The position numbers and the translations under genes are program-made. From Poecilobothrus nobilitatus (lineage: Eukaryota; Arthropoda; Insecta; Diptera; Dolichopodidae), in contig OX352773.1 of NCBI GenBank assembly GCA_947095535.1, positions 261,105,590-261,169,589 on the forward strand: 64,000 nt of DNA, in the 5' to 3' direction. Position 1 is the first letter of the stretch, and each line of letters begins with the position of its first letter. Below, one piece after another: positions 1 to 12,314 of the stretch. The notes under the pieces were generated by a model. The model did no database searches and was not told the DNA's origin. It saw only the letters and a list, made by a program, of their open reading frames with translations.

Positions 1-1154
1 TGTTAACGTTCGTTAACCCATTTCCGCACGAATACCTTTTAAAAATATTCTGCCCAATTTTTGGTATTGTTATTATTATTAAAAAGATATTTATCCAACA
101 CTCTTTACTTTTATCTACACTGTTTTTAATATTGCATAAAAACCTTTCAATGCAAATTTCTAATATATAAAAGTAATTAAAATAACCTTATTAAGTATCT
201 TAAGAATACTGTGTTTAAGTCTTAACAACATAACATTTTCGGCCGTTAAACAACAGAAAAAATCTCCTACACACGACAGTCATCATGTCATCATTCAGAA
301 ATGCATGTGGTCTAGCTTTATAAGATGCATGTGTATAACATATTTCCCATAAAATATCATTGAAATATGTACATATAGTATGTATAACGTGCGTATATTT
401 AAAAATACTATATATCACATTTCTGTACAGTATTTAATAAAAAATGAGTACATACATACTTAAAGAACAGAACACTTTACGTTCTAATCCATATACTATT
501 TTTACACATATTTTTAGCCAATTAATTTGAAAACATAATTAGAAAAAGTAAACTTAAAAAAATTCTGGTAGATTTATAAAGGTAAAAAACAATCATGTAT
601 TTTTTATATTGAAAATATGTTAAACAGAACCTGAGATGTATGAATTTAAAAAGAAGTTTTTCAAAATTTGAAGAGCTGTTGGTGCTGTAGGATCTCCAGC
701 TGTGAGGGTATATAAAAAAGTTGTTCTTCAACATTACTAAGAGACGTATGCATAGTTAATATTTCATTGCTCCTTATTAAACAGTTTATAAGTTTTGTAA
801 ACAAACGCAGGGATAGAACGAACCTAATAGCAAATTTTTCAAAATGTGCTTAAAAGGATAATTCACAAAAACATGAAATGATATTACTTACGAAAAACAA
901 TGTATTACATTATGGTCTTTTATAATTGAAATCTGATTTTATGTTTCGATATTAACGAATATATTGTGAAAACTCATTTCGCCGTAATTGCGTACTCAAT
1001 AGATTATTGATTCCTTTAAAGATTTTTTGTAATAAAAATAGAATATTAACTACCAGCATCTGTAAATGCATAGTAATAAGTTAACTATATTAATTAAATT
1101 AAATTAACACAGAAACAAAAGTTAATAATTTTTATTTCATAAAACCAATAAAAT
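1..1154. other. Gene-free AT-rich stretch
   Basis: I see no gene here. Open frames are short, low in complexity and resemble no family I recognise. The final ~100 bases before the Helitron-type end are rich in TTAAT and AAATT motifs and may be the body of that element, but no 5' boundary can be placed. Confidence 0.6.
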
Positions 1155-1184
1155 ACTCCGGGCAACGCCGGGTATTCTGCTAGT
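1155..1184 (+). mobile_element. Helitron-type 3' terminus
   Basis: A GC-rich palindromic block (CCGGGCAACGCCGGG, 1158-1172) stands out in AT-rich DNA. It is followed 7 bases later by CTAG (1180-1183) and then T. Canonical Helitrons end in a short GC-rich hairpin followed by CTRR and insert between A and T, so hairpin, spacing, CTAG and flanking T all fit. Only this end can be recognised. The 5' end (expected to start with TC after an A) was not found, and no Rep/helicase coding is visible, so this is a non-autonomous or truncated copy on the plus strand. Confidence 0.6.
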
Positions 1185-4100
1185 ATTTTATAAAGAAAAC
1201 TTTAAATGAAAATTGCTTTTTTTTTTTTTTAAGAAAATCAAGATTAAAAACAAAAATATTTTGTTTTATGAAATGTCAATTTTCTCTCACAACACATTTA
1301 CATTTTACAATACTATCTAATTAAAATATTAAAAGTTCTTTAAAATATGAAATTGTATAAGAAAAGGGTAGCCAAACGATAGTATAAACAAATAGACACT
1401 GACAAGTTAATCGACAATTAGTTAACATAAAAGAATGCTCACTTTTTTATACTGTGCGAGATGGTAACGGTGCGTGACAGCGACGAGTTAATGTAAAAGT
1501 TTTGTAAATTCAAAATAAATTCACCTCCACTGTTAGGGAAAACAATGTCAAATTAAAAAAATTAAATTAAAAGTTGAATTATTTTATGTATTTTTATCTA
1601 ATAAAGTTAAGTATTGAAAATATTAATAGTATAGGTACACATGTATCTATCTATTGCTAAAGTCGAAGATTTAAGTCATAACTTTTTAAAAGTATAGATA
1701 CCACTATTAATATATGAGAAAGAAACATTTTTAAGAATAATATATTTGAAAATCACGCAAAATTTAATTCTGATAAAACTTCTCGTAGGTAGATACTTCC
1801 ACTTAATGGTATATTTTTAATTCAGCACTTAAAATATAACAATAATTCATTTGTTGAATTTTTTAGTCGAATAAAAACTGAATTGTTTAAAGCATTAAAA
1901 AATCACGTGGTATTATTTTTGAACATCAACAGAGCATTTAAATTTTTACTACCAGAACAATTTTATTTTACATTAAATTCTCAATGGCAAAAATGAGAAA
2001 TTTTTATTGCATTACAGGTGAATTCAAATTGCTTTTATCATAATTTTCTCTTGAAAAAGAAAATGTCATCAAAAAACATTTTTTTTTTTTTTTGTTTCTT
2101 TTTCTTTTCTAACTTAGGACTTTCCTATAAAATATTTTATAGTTTTTTTTTATTAATCGCATCTTATGATGTTGTAACATATATAGATAGTAGGTATTCT
2201 ACTTTAATATTCTAGAATATAAAATATAAAATCATTTTCAAATTTAGAGAAGATTATATGATAAGTTGAAGTTGTTTAGGAAATAACGACAATATTTTTA
2301 AGAATTATTTTGATTTATATTATATTATCTTCTATAGTGTTACAATTTTTAATATATCCATAATAAATACGACTAATTGAAAATTTCTTTAATAAGTTTC
2401 AATTATGCAACTATTTCTGATTTTCCACTTCAATTCAAATTTATTATCATCTGCTTTTTTGAATGCAGTTTGTCATGCCAATTAAATTTTATAGGAACAG
2501 CATAATATTATTTAACATCATTTCAATTTGATTGAATGTCACTTGTCTATCATCTTTTGACTGGATTTCTTTAGACTGGATAAACATTACCAATAAATAA
2601 ATCTTTTTATAATTTTATGGTCAACGTTTACAATAATAATTCGTGCACATGTAAAAAGAATATGTAATCTACTTTTCAACTAATCCAAAATATTAAAATC
2701 TATTTTTGTGATATTAATAATAGTTACATATTTCAATTCAAAACCATTCAAATAATAAGAGGTGCCTATCCCAAACACAAACTTTGAACCCCACTCTAAA
2801 ACCGTTACAAATTATTGTTTTATATACAAATTTCAACAACAAAACATTAAAAATAATAAAAGCTGCTGCTAGAAACCCGTCACTAAACAAATTACTTAAA
2901 CCATGATTTTGAAATCAAACTCTTAAATCTTTTGTAATTATTTTTCTATATAAAAATTTTAACAAGAAAATTTATTATATACAATATCTTATCAAGAAAA
3001 GAAAAAACTTTCTGGGGAAATTATTCTTCTGTCGGAGGTGAACTCAAACAAATTCACAGCACTTTGTAAGAAGTTCTCAATGGTTTAGTTAAGAGAAGCA
3101 CTAAGCCAGGGTATCACAACGTGCCTAAATTGGCCTAAGTGTGCATCTACAGTCCATACTTATTTGTCTAATAACAAAATTTAGAATAATTTAAAATAGT
3201 TTCTCAGCTAAACAAATTAAAACCCTGATTTTATATCCAAGTTAGAAATCGCTTCTAATTCAGAATCTCGCTTATATATTCGAATAAATATTTTGAAAAA
3301 GTGTATAATCCTGATTTTGTATATAACTATAAAATCTCTTTTAATTTTGTATACCTATACATTTCTACAATTCAACACAAAGAACTCCAGTTTAAATCCA
3401 ATCAAATGAATTATCAACAAATGAATTATGAACAAACAGACAAATGAAATAGAGGCAGATGACACATTCCCATGCGAGTATCCAACACTCTACTCTAAAC
3501 TGTTTCTAAAAATTATTTAAAAACGTTATGGATCCACTATTGAAAAGGGAATACATATTATGTAATTTATATTTCCGTATTCAGATAATTATACAATTTT
3601 GATATGTTGTGGTTATGAAAATTTATGATATTACATAAGTTTAATAAAAATTTAATCTCTTCAGATAAATGCTAATCATCACTTGTTACAAAAAGCAATA
3701 ACAAATTCCAAAAACATATTTTGCAATCTTTACAGCAATATTTATTACACCTTTTTAAATAGAATAAAACTAAAAGATATTTAAAAAAAAAAATAAAAAT
3801 AATTAATTAACTGAATTATTTAATTTACCAAAAAAATTTTCTTTTATGGTTCATATTAAATTCAACATATTTTTTCGAAACACACTTTTCATTGCCAGGA
3901 AAAATATTAAAATTAATTGTTTGTAAGCATACGGTAAAAAAAAGAAAATTTTTCTTTTTTTTTTTTTTTGACAATTATGATGGCAATTTTTAATTATTCA
4001 AAAATTCTTTTATTATTTAAACATTCATTCTTTATTTCTTTTGTTTTCAAATTGCCTCAAAAAAAAAAAAAAAAAAAAAATTAAATTAAAGGAAAATAAG

Positions 4101-6500
4101 GAAAAAATAATTTAAAACAAAAGATAATTTTTTTTTTTTTTTGCACATATTCTATTTTAATAAACAAATATTTCATAAAAAAAACGAAAATTAAACAGAA
4201 TTTTTTAATTTTACCTCCCGCATTATCACTTTTTCACTTTGTATTATTGTTCTACAATTTAATTTTTGAATAATTTGAAATTTTCCTTATCTGGTTATCA
4301 AAGACATCCTTCCGCGTCCTTTTTTTTTTTTGTTACCGGTTAGAAGGATAAGCCTTCAGAATTAAAAAATACTTCAGATTTATGCTTTCATTGCCATTAT
4401 GTTAAGCTGCAACTTTTAAAAATATTATATGAATAGGTACAAGTCATAAAGTTGCCGGTAGATAGGTAGATCTTGACTCCTTTTGACAAAACAAAAACAT
4501 ATCAGTAAATATAAATTTTTTAATTAAATATAATAACAATAACCTGAATAAAATATTCTTTAATTTAATGCTTATAATATAAAATACTACCAATCATATT
4601 AAACATATTATGCTGTTAATGGGTATATAAAATAAAAAATAAACTTTTATTTAATTTAAACCTTAATCAAAATCTAATAAGAAATTAGATACCTAACACA
4701 GAAATTTTTAAATCTGATATTTTGCACCACTGAAAGAGAAAGATTCTATAAGAAATCTATGTAACAGAACTTTAATATCATAGTGTAAAACAAAAGTTTC
4801 TAGAGGAATATTTAGAGTAACAGCAAAACGAATCCTTAACAATTAAAAGAAACTTCGATAACTTTGCTTTTTAAAGCAAATAAGAAGCTTATTAGAGTGT
4901 TACGATCATCAAAGTGTTTGGCTTTGAAGGGAGCATAGTTTAGAGAAACTTCCATGGTAAATGAAACAGGACAGCCAGTAAGAATGAAAAGTGATATGAA
5001 ATGTTATGAAAAATAAACAAATCTAAAGCCTTAATATCTAATAAGTATTCATTAAGTTTCAAAACTATCCTCAATAAAACATAATATCACCAATTCTTAA
5101 CTATAAAAGGATATTAATTTCAAGTATATAAGAAATTGAAGAACCATATTCTAAATTTGTCTCTTTTGTCTCCCTTTAGTTTTTCTACTAGATACTAAAA
5201 TGTATTAAACAGAAAAAACAGGCTCAGATTGACAGAGTAAAAACTGGATGATAAAAATCTAAAATGAAAAGGCCCAGAAAATATTCCTTGTTGTTATAGG
5301 AATCCGTCAATTAATTGAAAGTTAAGCAAGTCATGATTTCAGATTATAAAAAGACAAATTTTAAATTTCTGCAATTAAAAATGGTAGGCTGGTAGAAGGA
5401 AACTTAGATTGAGAAAAATATTAACAAAGAGTTACAAGATTTTTTGATAAACTGGTACTCTAATCTTAAATGTAAATACGATTAAGTAGAAGGTGGGTAA
5501 TAATTTCCATTATATGTTCAACTTTTATCAAAAAATTAAACATCTTTCACATTTTGCTAATGTGACTTAAAAAAATTTTATAAAATATAAATTATAAAAT
5601 AAAAATTTTTTTAATTTTTCCAAAAAAAATATTTCTTTTAATTATTAAAAATAATTTCAAACTGTAGATTATTTTTAGGAAATAAATCTTTAATTATGTT
5701 AATAATAATATGATCATCATACTATCACGAACATTTCTTCATCATACTGCATTTTTGTACCGTTGTTACATATGAAAATTACTTTGAATTATTAATAACG
5801 TAAATATAAAGAAAATATCCTTTATGGCTCAGCTTATTTTGAACACTCCTTATACGTTTTTTGGTTTTTACTTTTCATAAAGTTTTTTGATATTTATGAG
5901 CTTTAAAAAAATTTTCTAATAAGATTTTATTTTGTGTCATTTTAATAAATAATTAATGGTCTGTTTTCAACCAAAAAAGTAACTTTGATTTATGATGCTA
6001 AAGAAACCTTTAAAAGTTATTTTTATACTTTTAATTTTTCGTAAAATGATCTTATAAATTTCTAGGATCTCCCAAAAAATTTGATTGCATTAAATTTCAT
6101 TATAGTTTCAATTTATTGAGTTCCTCAAAAACAGGATTAAGTAACATTTAAATAAGGGTCCTGCAGTAAGGATGCATATAACAATTGCTCAAAAAGAAAA
6201 TATGTGAGTTTTTTATTGAACATTTATTATACTTATTTTTTAGGATGGACTCATATAATATATTTTAATTTTATGTGTACAAGCATAAAAAGTTTAAATT
6301 CTTTTAACAAGAATAATATTTTCCAAAGGAATCACAATTTTAAACATTTCTTTAAAGATTGGAAAGAAAAAGGCATTTATACTACTTTTCTAAGCATATA
6401 GGTTAAATAAATTTTAATCTATAGTTATTCATTTTCAGTAGATTTTTTTTTTCATTTAAATTAAAAGTATAATTTTTAGAACATTTTTCAAAAATTTGCT
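1185..6500. other. Gene-free AT-rich stretch with A/T homopolymers
   Basis: No gene is supported. There are long homopolymer tracts, for example the A run ending near 4080 and T runs near 3956-3970 and 4130-4142. The only repeat structure I can describe is the decayed unit series at 2785-3400, listed separately. The stretch 3000-3180 is slightly more complex in sequence but has no long open frame. Confidence 0.55.
2785..3400. repeat. Decayed ~126-bp tandem-like units
   Basis: A unit beginning ACTCTAAAACC near 2793, with TATATACAAATTTCAACAA following, recurs in altered form from 2919 (ACTCTTAAATC, then TATATAAAAATTTTAACAA), giving a spacing of about 126 bp. Weaker echoes follow at 3270-3380. 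A clearly related unit lies at 10288-10345 inside another repeat, so this is a dispersed family and not a local accident. Divergence is high and boundaries are approximate. Confidence 0.4.
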
Positions 6501-6504
6501 TATT

Positions 6505-6740
6505 AGTTATACTCCGTGCGTCCATCTTTCTTTTAAAATCTTTTAGAAATGGCTAACAAGGATAAACTTCTACTCCATCATTAATGACAGAGAGTATTGC
6601 AATTTTAACCATGGGTAAAACTCTAAAAAATTAAAGTTGTAGAACAAGTTTTTTATATAGCTCTACCTATAAGGGAACTACAGCTCGTTGAACTTTGAAA
6701 AAAACCCTACCCAATTCTTTTCTAAGTTTGCTGAAAAATT
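6505..6740 (-). mobile_element. DINE-like element fragment, old
   Basis: The segment contains a decayed GTCC-type run (CCGTGCGTCCATC), a block about an ATTTTAACCATGGGTA motif, and a GGAACTACAGCTC block. The same order occurs at 15738-15920 and in the well-preserved copy at 56911-58493 (minus orientation). It is therefore an old fragment of the 1.56-kb DINE-like type. No ends are preserved. Confidence 0.5.
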
Positions 6741-7487
6741 TCATAGTTCTCTTGCAAAAACAATGTATGACTCCTATATTTGGAAAAGATTTATATAAAA
6801 GTTACACCTACATTCAATTTATAATTCAAGAATAAAGTACGTATTGCATTATGCATTGCATTATTCATCAGGAATTTTGGGATAACATTTGTTTCATTAT
6901 TTAACGTTCGATGATTGGATTAAACTTTAAAATACTCAACTCAAGAACTCACACTATTTAAACCTGAACTAATTTTAGTTACATGATAAAAAAAAAATCC
7001 ATTTTTTTTAATTAAATATATAAAATTAGAATTTATATAAATCATATATGTTTTACCAAGTTTATAATGGTAGAATGCTTCAACTTTAACCATTAATTTC
7101 GCTTGGTATTCAAAAGTTTTACCCGAACAAAAGTTTAAATTAAAACATCATAATTTTAAAAAATTTCGAAATGGTTAACCAGCATTGGTTCTATAAAATA
7201 TAGTTTTAAGAAAAATACTTAATACCTTTTAAACTAATTTTTTAGTTACCGAAAATTTTTTTTTTACTTTTAGTTTTTAATTTGTTTTTTTTTTAAACAA
7301 GTGGAACAACAATAATAGATTGGATGAATTTAAAACTAAAAAAAAAAGTTACTTCCTTCAAAAATTTTCTCGAAAAAAATTTCCATTTAAGTTTATTATG
7401 CAAACCACTATAGAAAAAGTTCTAAATATAATTTTAATAACGAATAAAATAATGCTAAATTTAAGAAATTTTGAATTTTGTATAAAA
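6741..7487. other. Gene-free AT-rich stretch
   Basis: Nothing that looks like a gene or a defined repeat; short A/T runs only. Confidence 0.5.
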
Positions 7488-8101
7488 CAATGAAGAGTGT
7501 CAACTCTAAGTTACACGCATGAACATAATAATAAATATGCGGTTTGAATAAAATTTAATCATCTTTTACAAAAATTTTTAGATTATACAAACAGCTATAC
7601 AAACCCATTATCTCGCACCAAACAAATTTATCATAGAAGCTATTGCCATAAAACTTGGTCATCATTTACAAAATTGCGGATATTTAGCATAATTCTGAAT
7701 CAACATATAAGGATATAAATTTGACAGCTGTATACTCGAATCTGTTATGTTAGAGTTTAATTCAACGAAATTTTTCAGAGATTATTGTAATAGAAGTTAA
7801 ATATTTTTGACTAAATTTCAGATACCAAGATACCTTTATTAGACACCAAGTTAGGCTCACATTAAAAACCAAAATGTATGGCAGCTAATCGAAACTGTCA
7901 GTTGAACTTATTTAATTTCAACTAATGTAGCATGTTGCACGGGCAAATTGAAGCACATATTTCAACTTGGATCAGCTTGAATCCTAAGAATGATTTAATT
8001 TACTTTTACATACATACATACATATCTCGTTTCCTTTACAGAGTCACAAACGTAATGACAAATTTAGCACATTCTTAGGAATATGTTCGTAAGGATATAA
8101 C
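7488..8101 (+). mobile_element. Degenerate DINE-like element (same type as 27013-27797)
   Basis: The 5' end (GAAGAGTGTCAACTC, then ACGCATGAACATAATA) matches the conserved head of the copies at 27013 and 28121. Internally it has ATGTATGGCAGCTAATCGAA, the decayed form of the recurrent block GTATGGCAGCTACCCGAA. Near the end, GAGTCACAAACGTAATGACA followed by AATTTA matches their 3' block. The GACG microsatellite is almost gone and the terminal hairpin is eroded. Order and orientation of blocks make the assignment sound; divergence suggests an old insertion. Confidence 0.6.
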
Positions 8102-9469
8102 AAAAGGATTAAAAGTGTTTTAAATTTTTTACTGGATAGTTTATTACCACTAAAACCAAAATTGTATACAAAAAAGTTTTTATCAAATTTTAATGCATTT
8201 TATTTATTTATTATTAAACATTGTATGAAATAATAAATTATATATCCTATTATATAACTAATGTTAAATTTTATATTTTACACCAACATTTCAAAATTTC
8301 ACAACATACAATTTTGCGCGAAACATAACGAAAACAAAATTAATAAAATGATTTAAGTATTAAATTGGAAAAATAAAATAATTTTTGATATTTTCCACTT
8401 TTTTTAAAAATGGTTTGTATACAGTTAGCCGAATTTTAAAATGCAACATTCCATTTTGCCTAATATCTTTTGCCAAAAAGGACATTTCGCAACTTTCAAT
8501 TTGACATATTTGACTATTGTACAAATGATTGTCTGGCATAATGAGACATTTCGCAATAAGATATTTGGTAAACATATATTTTGTAAATAGTATTTGGAAT
8601 TTAGAAAAATTTGTGCGCAAAAATTTTTATCTTAAGCTCCTTTTTTTTGTTATCATTAATAACGAATTAAAATAATTTTGCTAAAATGAAATTTATGAAA
8701 TAATAAATTATTGCAAATAGCATTAGGTGAAATGGGAATTTGACATATAGATTTTGCGAACAAGTCCGCTCCCTTTAAAAATAGATACACTAAAACTATG
8801 GATAACACTAATAATTAATATCGAAATTATTTCATTTTTAGATTTTAAAAACCAATTTTAATTTAATTGCAAAAAAAAAGATATCGAGATATGGTAAAAA
8901 ATTCATTACAGAGAAAATTCTGCTCTCTATAAAAAATTATTCTTTTAAAAGTTTTTATTTATATTAATATCTTAAGTACATATTAGAAACTCGAACTTTA
9001 TCTCAGATAGAACATTTTTTTTAATTCAACACAATGCTAAACCTGCAATGTGTTTATAGATTTGCATGTTTAATTAATGAGTTCAGAAGCGTTGGAGTTA
9101 AAACACAGTTTTGTATTAACAGCTTCCAAATTATGCCAATTAGTAATTTTTAATCTGACTTGTTATTCCTTTTTCTCAAACATTTGTCTAAATATTTATC
9201 TAATAAATAAACAAGTATCTTAAAATATAATTAAAATAATTGGAAATTAAGTGAATAAATAGACAGAAGAATCCTTATCAACTGAAATCTGTAATATTCT
9301 TTTGGAAAGCACATATTGACATAAAGCCTAAAACCATCGAGAAGAAACGTTGAATTGTAATTAAAATTATCTTCATATCTTTTTATATTATACAAGCCTA
9401 AATTTTGAAAATAATTCAAATGCAATTAATTCACTGTAACAATTAAAACTACACTGTTTATCTATTTGA
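8102..9469. other. Gene-free AT-rich stretch
   Basis: No recognisable gene or repeat family. The longest open frames (minus strand near 8360-8620 and 9231-9425) are AT-driven, have no family resemblance, and are not supported as genes. Confidence 0.5.
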
Positions 9470-9479
9470 CTAAAAATTT

Positions 9480-9625
9480 GCTTCTAAGTTTTACTCTGTC
9501 CGCCTGTCCGTAAGTCAAGTCAGTCTTACTGTTTACAAAACTTCTACACTGTGAAAGTTAGAGCAATGAAGTTTTGACCATTGATATATCTTATAAAATA
9601 AATTAATTTTGGGCAGATTACTATC
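9480..9625 (-). mobile_element. DINE-like element fragment
   Basis: CTCTGTCCGCCTGTCCG (decayed GTCC run) is followed by ACAAAACTTCTACACTGTG and GAGCAATGAAGTTTTGACC. This is the same block order as at 15738-15830. Only the microsatellite and the adjoining block remain. Confidence 0.5.
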
Positions 9626-9789
9626 ATAAGACTTTTTTTTTTGTTTTACGAGAGTTGGTGGAAAACTGTATTTCATTTGACTGTATGTCACTTTTCTATA
9701 TAATATCACTTACCTGTATTTTCATTTGGCTGTATTATCATTTGATTGTATTTCATTTAACTGAATTTCATTTTGTTTTTCCTTACTTT

Positions 9790-10075
9790 TCTTAAGATCA
9801 TAGGACTTCTACTTAATACTTCCATCTCACGCGGTTTCAAGCTGATATTTTAATATCATGCCGGGAGATATTACATTTAGCCAATTCTTGGTGGATTGCT
9901 CTACGGCTGCCGCGACTTCTTCTACTTTGAGGGTTCCACTGTAAGAACATTCGTGCTATGCTTGTGTTTGGCTTTCTAAGAGTATGGCCTATCCATTCTC
10001 ACTTTCTGCGCCTGATTTGTTTGTCCAAGGGGTTTTCACCTGTTAGTATCCAGAGATCCTTATTTGCAATTGTGT
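9790..10075 (-). pseudogene. Non-LTR retrotransposon reverse transcriptase C-terminus, relic
   Basis: The minus-strand conceptual translation contains DLWILTGENPLDKQIRRRK, then EWIGHTLRKPNTSIARM, FLQWNPQ and a final NRVRWKY. The WxWIGHTLRK and WNPQ motifs are characteristic of the extreme C-terminus of many arthropod LINE proteins. An in-frame stop replaces the expected Trp before EWIGH, another interrupts the tail, and the whole upstream polymerase is missing, so this is a dead 3' fragment. It lies between the left arm of the foldback element and a SINE. The segment at 11845-12180 is a related relic. Confidence 0.75.
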
Positions 10076-10095
10076 GGATTTAATTTTTTGTTTGG

Positions 10096-10276
10096 TTACT
10101 GCATTTCTCTGTCACATAGATGTGAACAGAAAATTACACAGCATTTACTTTTCAGACGTGACTGTAATTGTCGTAAGAGGGAATAACTCTTACGACGTGT
10201 GTGGGATTCGAACCCACACTCCCACGGTGTTTATAGCGTATTTTATACGCTTTTACCCACTAGGCCACCGAGGCCT
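10096..10276 (-). mobile_element. tRNA-derived SINE, copy A
   Basis: Read on the minus strand, the element starts near 10276 with a tRNA-like head containing a good A box (TGGCCTAGTGG) and B box (GGTTCGAATCC), with a T-arm stem GTGGG/CCCAC. A tRNA-unrelated body follows, including CAGTCACGTCTGAAAAG and CTGTGTAATTTTCTG. Copies B (17263) and C (22164) share head and body, which is why this is a SINE and not a tRNA gene. RNA polymerase III would use the two boxes as an internal promoter. It carries no coding capacity. Confidence 0.85.
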
Positions 10277-10392
10277 CAGATTATAGCCAACTCTAAAATC
10301 CCCCCTAATTTTATGTTTTACATACATATTTCAACAATAAAACATTTAAAAGAGTGGTGAGTGCGATGAGTGCTAAGAAAAATAAGTGTTAT

Positions 10393-10409
10393 CCCCCCCC
10401 CCCCCCCCC
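10393..10409 (+). repeat. Poly-C tract (C17)
   Basis: An uninterrupted run of 17 C lies between ATAAGTGTTAT and AAAGTTC. It is the only long G/C homopolymer in the window and lies inside the composite repeat at 9665-10500. Confidence 0.95.
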
Positions 10410-10504
10410 AAAGTTCTCATAAACAAATATCTTTAAATCTCGCCCAATTATATGTTTTTAATGCAGTCAAATGATAATACAGGCAACTTGTATTATCATT
10501 TTGG

Positions 10505-11840
10505 GCCACAACTTTTTTATATAGTCTCTTCCATTGCGGAGTTACAGCCTGTAAAAGTTTTAGAAAACCGCATTTTCAAATGTATATATATCTAAGATTC
10601 TTCTTAACATTTTTTCAATCTAAAAATGCCAAACTATAAGACATCTGCGCTTTTAATTATATTTGATTTTACATTCTTCCATTCTTTTTTGTACTTTTTT
10701 CATATTCAAACTTACAAGTTTATACAATTTTTTTCTTTTTTTGGCACTTTAACTATAAGCTACTTTAGAACAGATGCTTCAAAAAAATTTATTCCTTGTA
10801 ATTTACTTCTTTTCATCATGACTTATTTATGGTTATTACGGTTTTCATTAAGAATTTTAAAACAATTTTTAAAAGAATGAAAAACTGTTAAAATCCTATA
10901 ATTTACTTAAATCTAGTTATAGCATCTTTATTATTTTGGCTATCATCATCATGGTAAATGTAAAAGTTTGCTATATAGCTAATTAATCACGCTTTTTCTC
11001 TTTAAAATTTTAAGACTGTACAAAATGAACCGAAACTACTTTCAAATTACAAGAAATAAATTTTGATTTTAAGTATTTTTTTTTAAACAGTAATGAAGGT
11101 GTGAAAGAATGTTCTTAATGGATTTTTAGAGTAAATCATTACTCTTAATTTCTTCTCCCAGTAATTACTTCTAATGTGCTAAACAATTTACAGTACAATA
11201 AAAATTTTAAAATAAGTTTAAGTTGAAGAGTGCCCTATTAAAATTGCATTACATTTTTAAAAATGCACGTTTAACTTGTATTAAATTTAGATGTGATTTT
11301 TTGATAGCATATACGTGCAAAAGCATATACGTGTACAAAGAAGTTTACTATGATAACAATTAGATACTATATCACTATTATCCTAACAAAGGAACAATAC
11401 CTATTTACCTCAGTTGTAGTGTTAAAGAAACATTTATAAAGAAAGAGTTAAGTAACCAAAAATAAAAAGGAGTGATGGTCATTATTTATAAGAAAAAAAA
11501 ATTGGATTTATGATGTTATGATAATGAATAATTTCATACAACTAAAATTTTTCAAAGAGTTAACATTTTGTTGGCAGGGCCAACGATATTACAGCTACAC
11601 TGTAGATCTATAGAGATGTTTAATTCCACAATTTTCTGTCTACGTCTTTTAATTTATAAAAGATCTTTTCCATTAATATTACAAAACATAAAGCAGAATT
11701 ACATATGAAAGGTATTTATAAAAATCAATAAATATCAATTTCAGAAATTTTTTTAACAGTTATACTATGTGTCCAGTCAATGGTGTAACAGTAAAGACAT
11801 CAACTTTTTATTCAAAAGGCATGTAGGAATATATGGAATA
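10505..11840. other. Gene-free AT-rich stretch
   Basis: No gene supported. An open frame at 10626-10880 (84 codons, plus strand) is dominated by Phe, Leu, Ile and Lys as expected from AT-rich chance sequence and has no recognisable motif. Confidence 0.5.
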
Positions 11841-11844
11841 GCAA

Positions 11845-12180
11845 TCACATATCAAGACAATCAACTTCTGTGTTAAGTCTATACTAAAATACGGCAGTGA
11901 ATCTTGGTTATTGACAAATTCCATTAAGCACAAGTTCCAGATATTCGTAAATAAACACGTAAGAATTATATGTCGAATATTTTGGCTTAAGAGAATCTGT
12001 AAAAAAATATTTATAGGAACTAGCAAATGAAGCTCCTAGCAAAACAAATAAGAAGAAGAAGGTGGAATTGGATAGAGCACACACTAAGGAAAATTTAAGA
12101 AAGAACCGACGGAGAAGATCCATACTAAGAAGCAAGCCCAGAATTATATGAAAATGCACTGTCCTATAGAAGAATTAAAC
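11845..12180 (+). pseudogene. Non-LTR retrotransposon C-terminal relic
   Basis: In one plus frame I read CVKSILKYGSESWLLTN, then FQIFVNKHVRIICRIFW. After a frameshift near 12000 comes IRRRRWNWIEHTLRKI. The VKSxLxYGxExW segment, the helix with an xFxNxxxRxI pattern and the RWNWIxHTLRK motif are the standard ordered landmarks of the C-terminal part of LINE proteins beyond the reverse transcriptase. At least two frameshifts and stops are present and the catalytic domain is absent. Related to, but not the same copy as, the relic at 9790-10075. Confidence 0.75.
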
Positions 12181-12314
12181 AGACACAATTGAACAAAAAG
12201 CAAATATTAGAGAAAAATTAAAGCTTCAAGTGGAAGTTCTATGCTCCTTAGAGGAGTAAAATTAGTCGAACTTATTAAATTTCGCTGAAAATGCATTAAA
12301 CACAGTTAAAATTA

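Larger units (their letters stand above)
9665..10500. mobile_element. Foldback-like element with 16-bp-unit arms (nested composite)
   Basis: The left arm (9665-9775) is a run of about seven imperfect ~16-bp units of the form CTGTATTTCATTTGA. The right end (10473-10500) has units of the same sequence in the opposite orientation (AGTCAAATGATAATACAGGC). A second element at 33892-34215 has inverted arms with the same units in the same order. Here the interior holds a LINE relic, a SINE, a C17 tract and an ACTCTAAAAT-type unit (10288-10470), all of which may be secondary insertions. The outer boundaries are set by the last recognisable unit. Confidence 0.5.

Noticed and set aside
8360..8620. 86-codon minus-strand open frame
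   Set aside because: No resemblance to a known family and no supporting context.
10201..10276. Possible tRNA gene (A and B boxes)
   Set aside because: The same head occurs at three loci joined to the same non-tRNA body, and the anticodon arm region is not a normal one, so these are SINE heads.
10626..10880. 84-codon plus-strand open frame
   Set aside because: Composition (Phe, Leu, Ile, Tyr) as expected from AT-rich chance DNA; no motif, no neighbouring gene signals.
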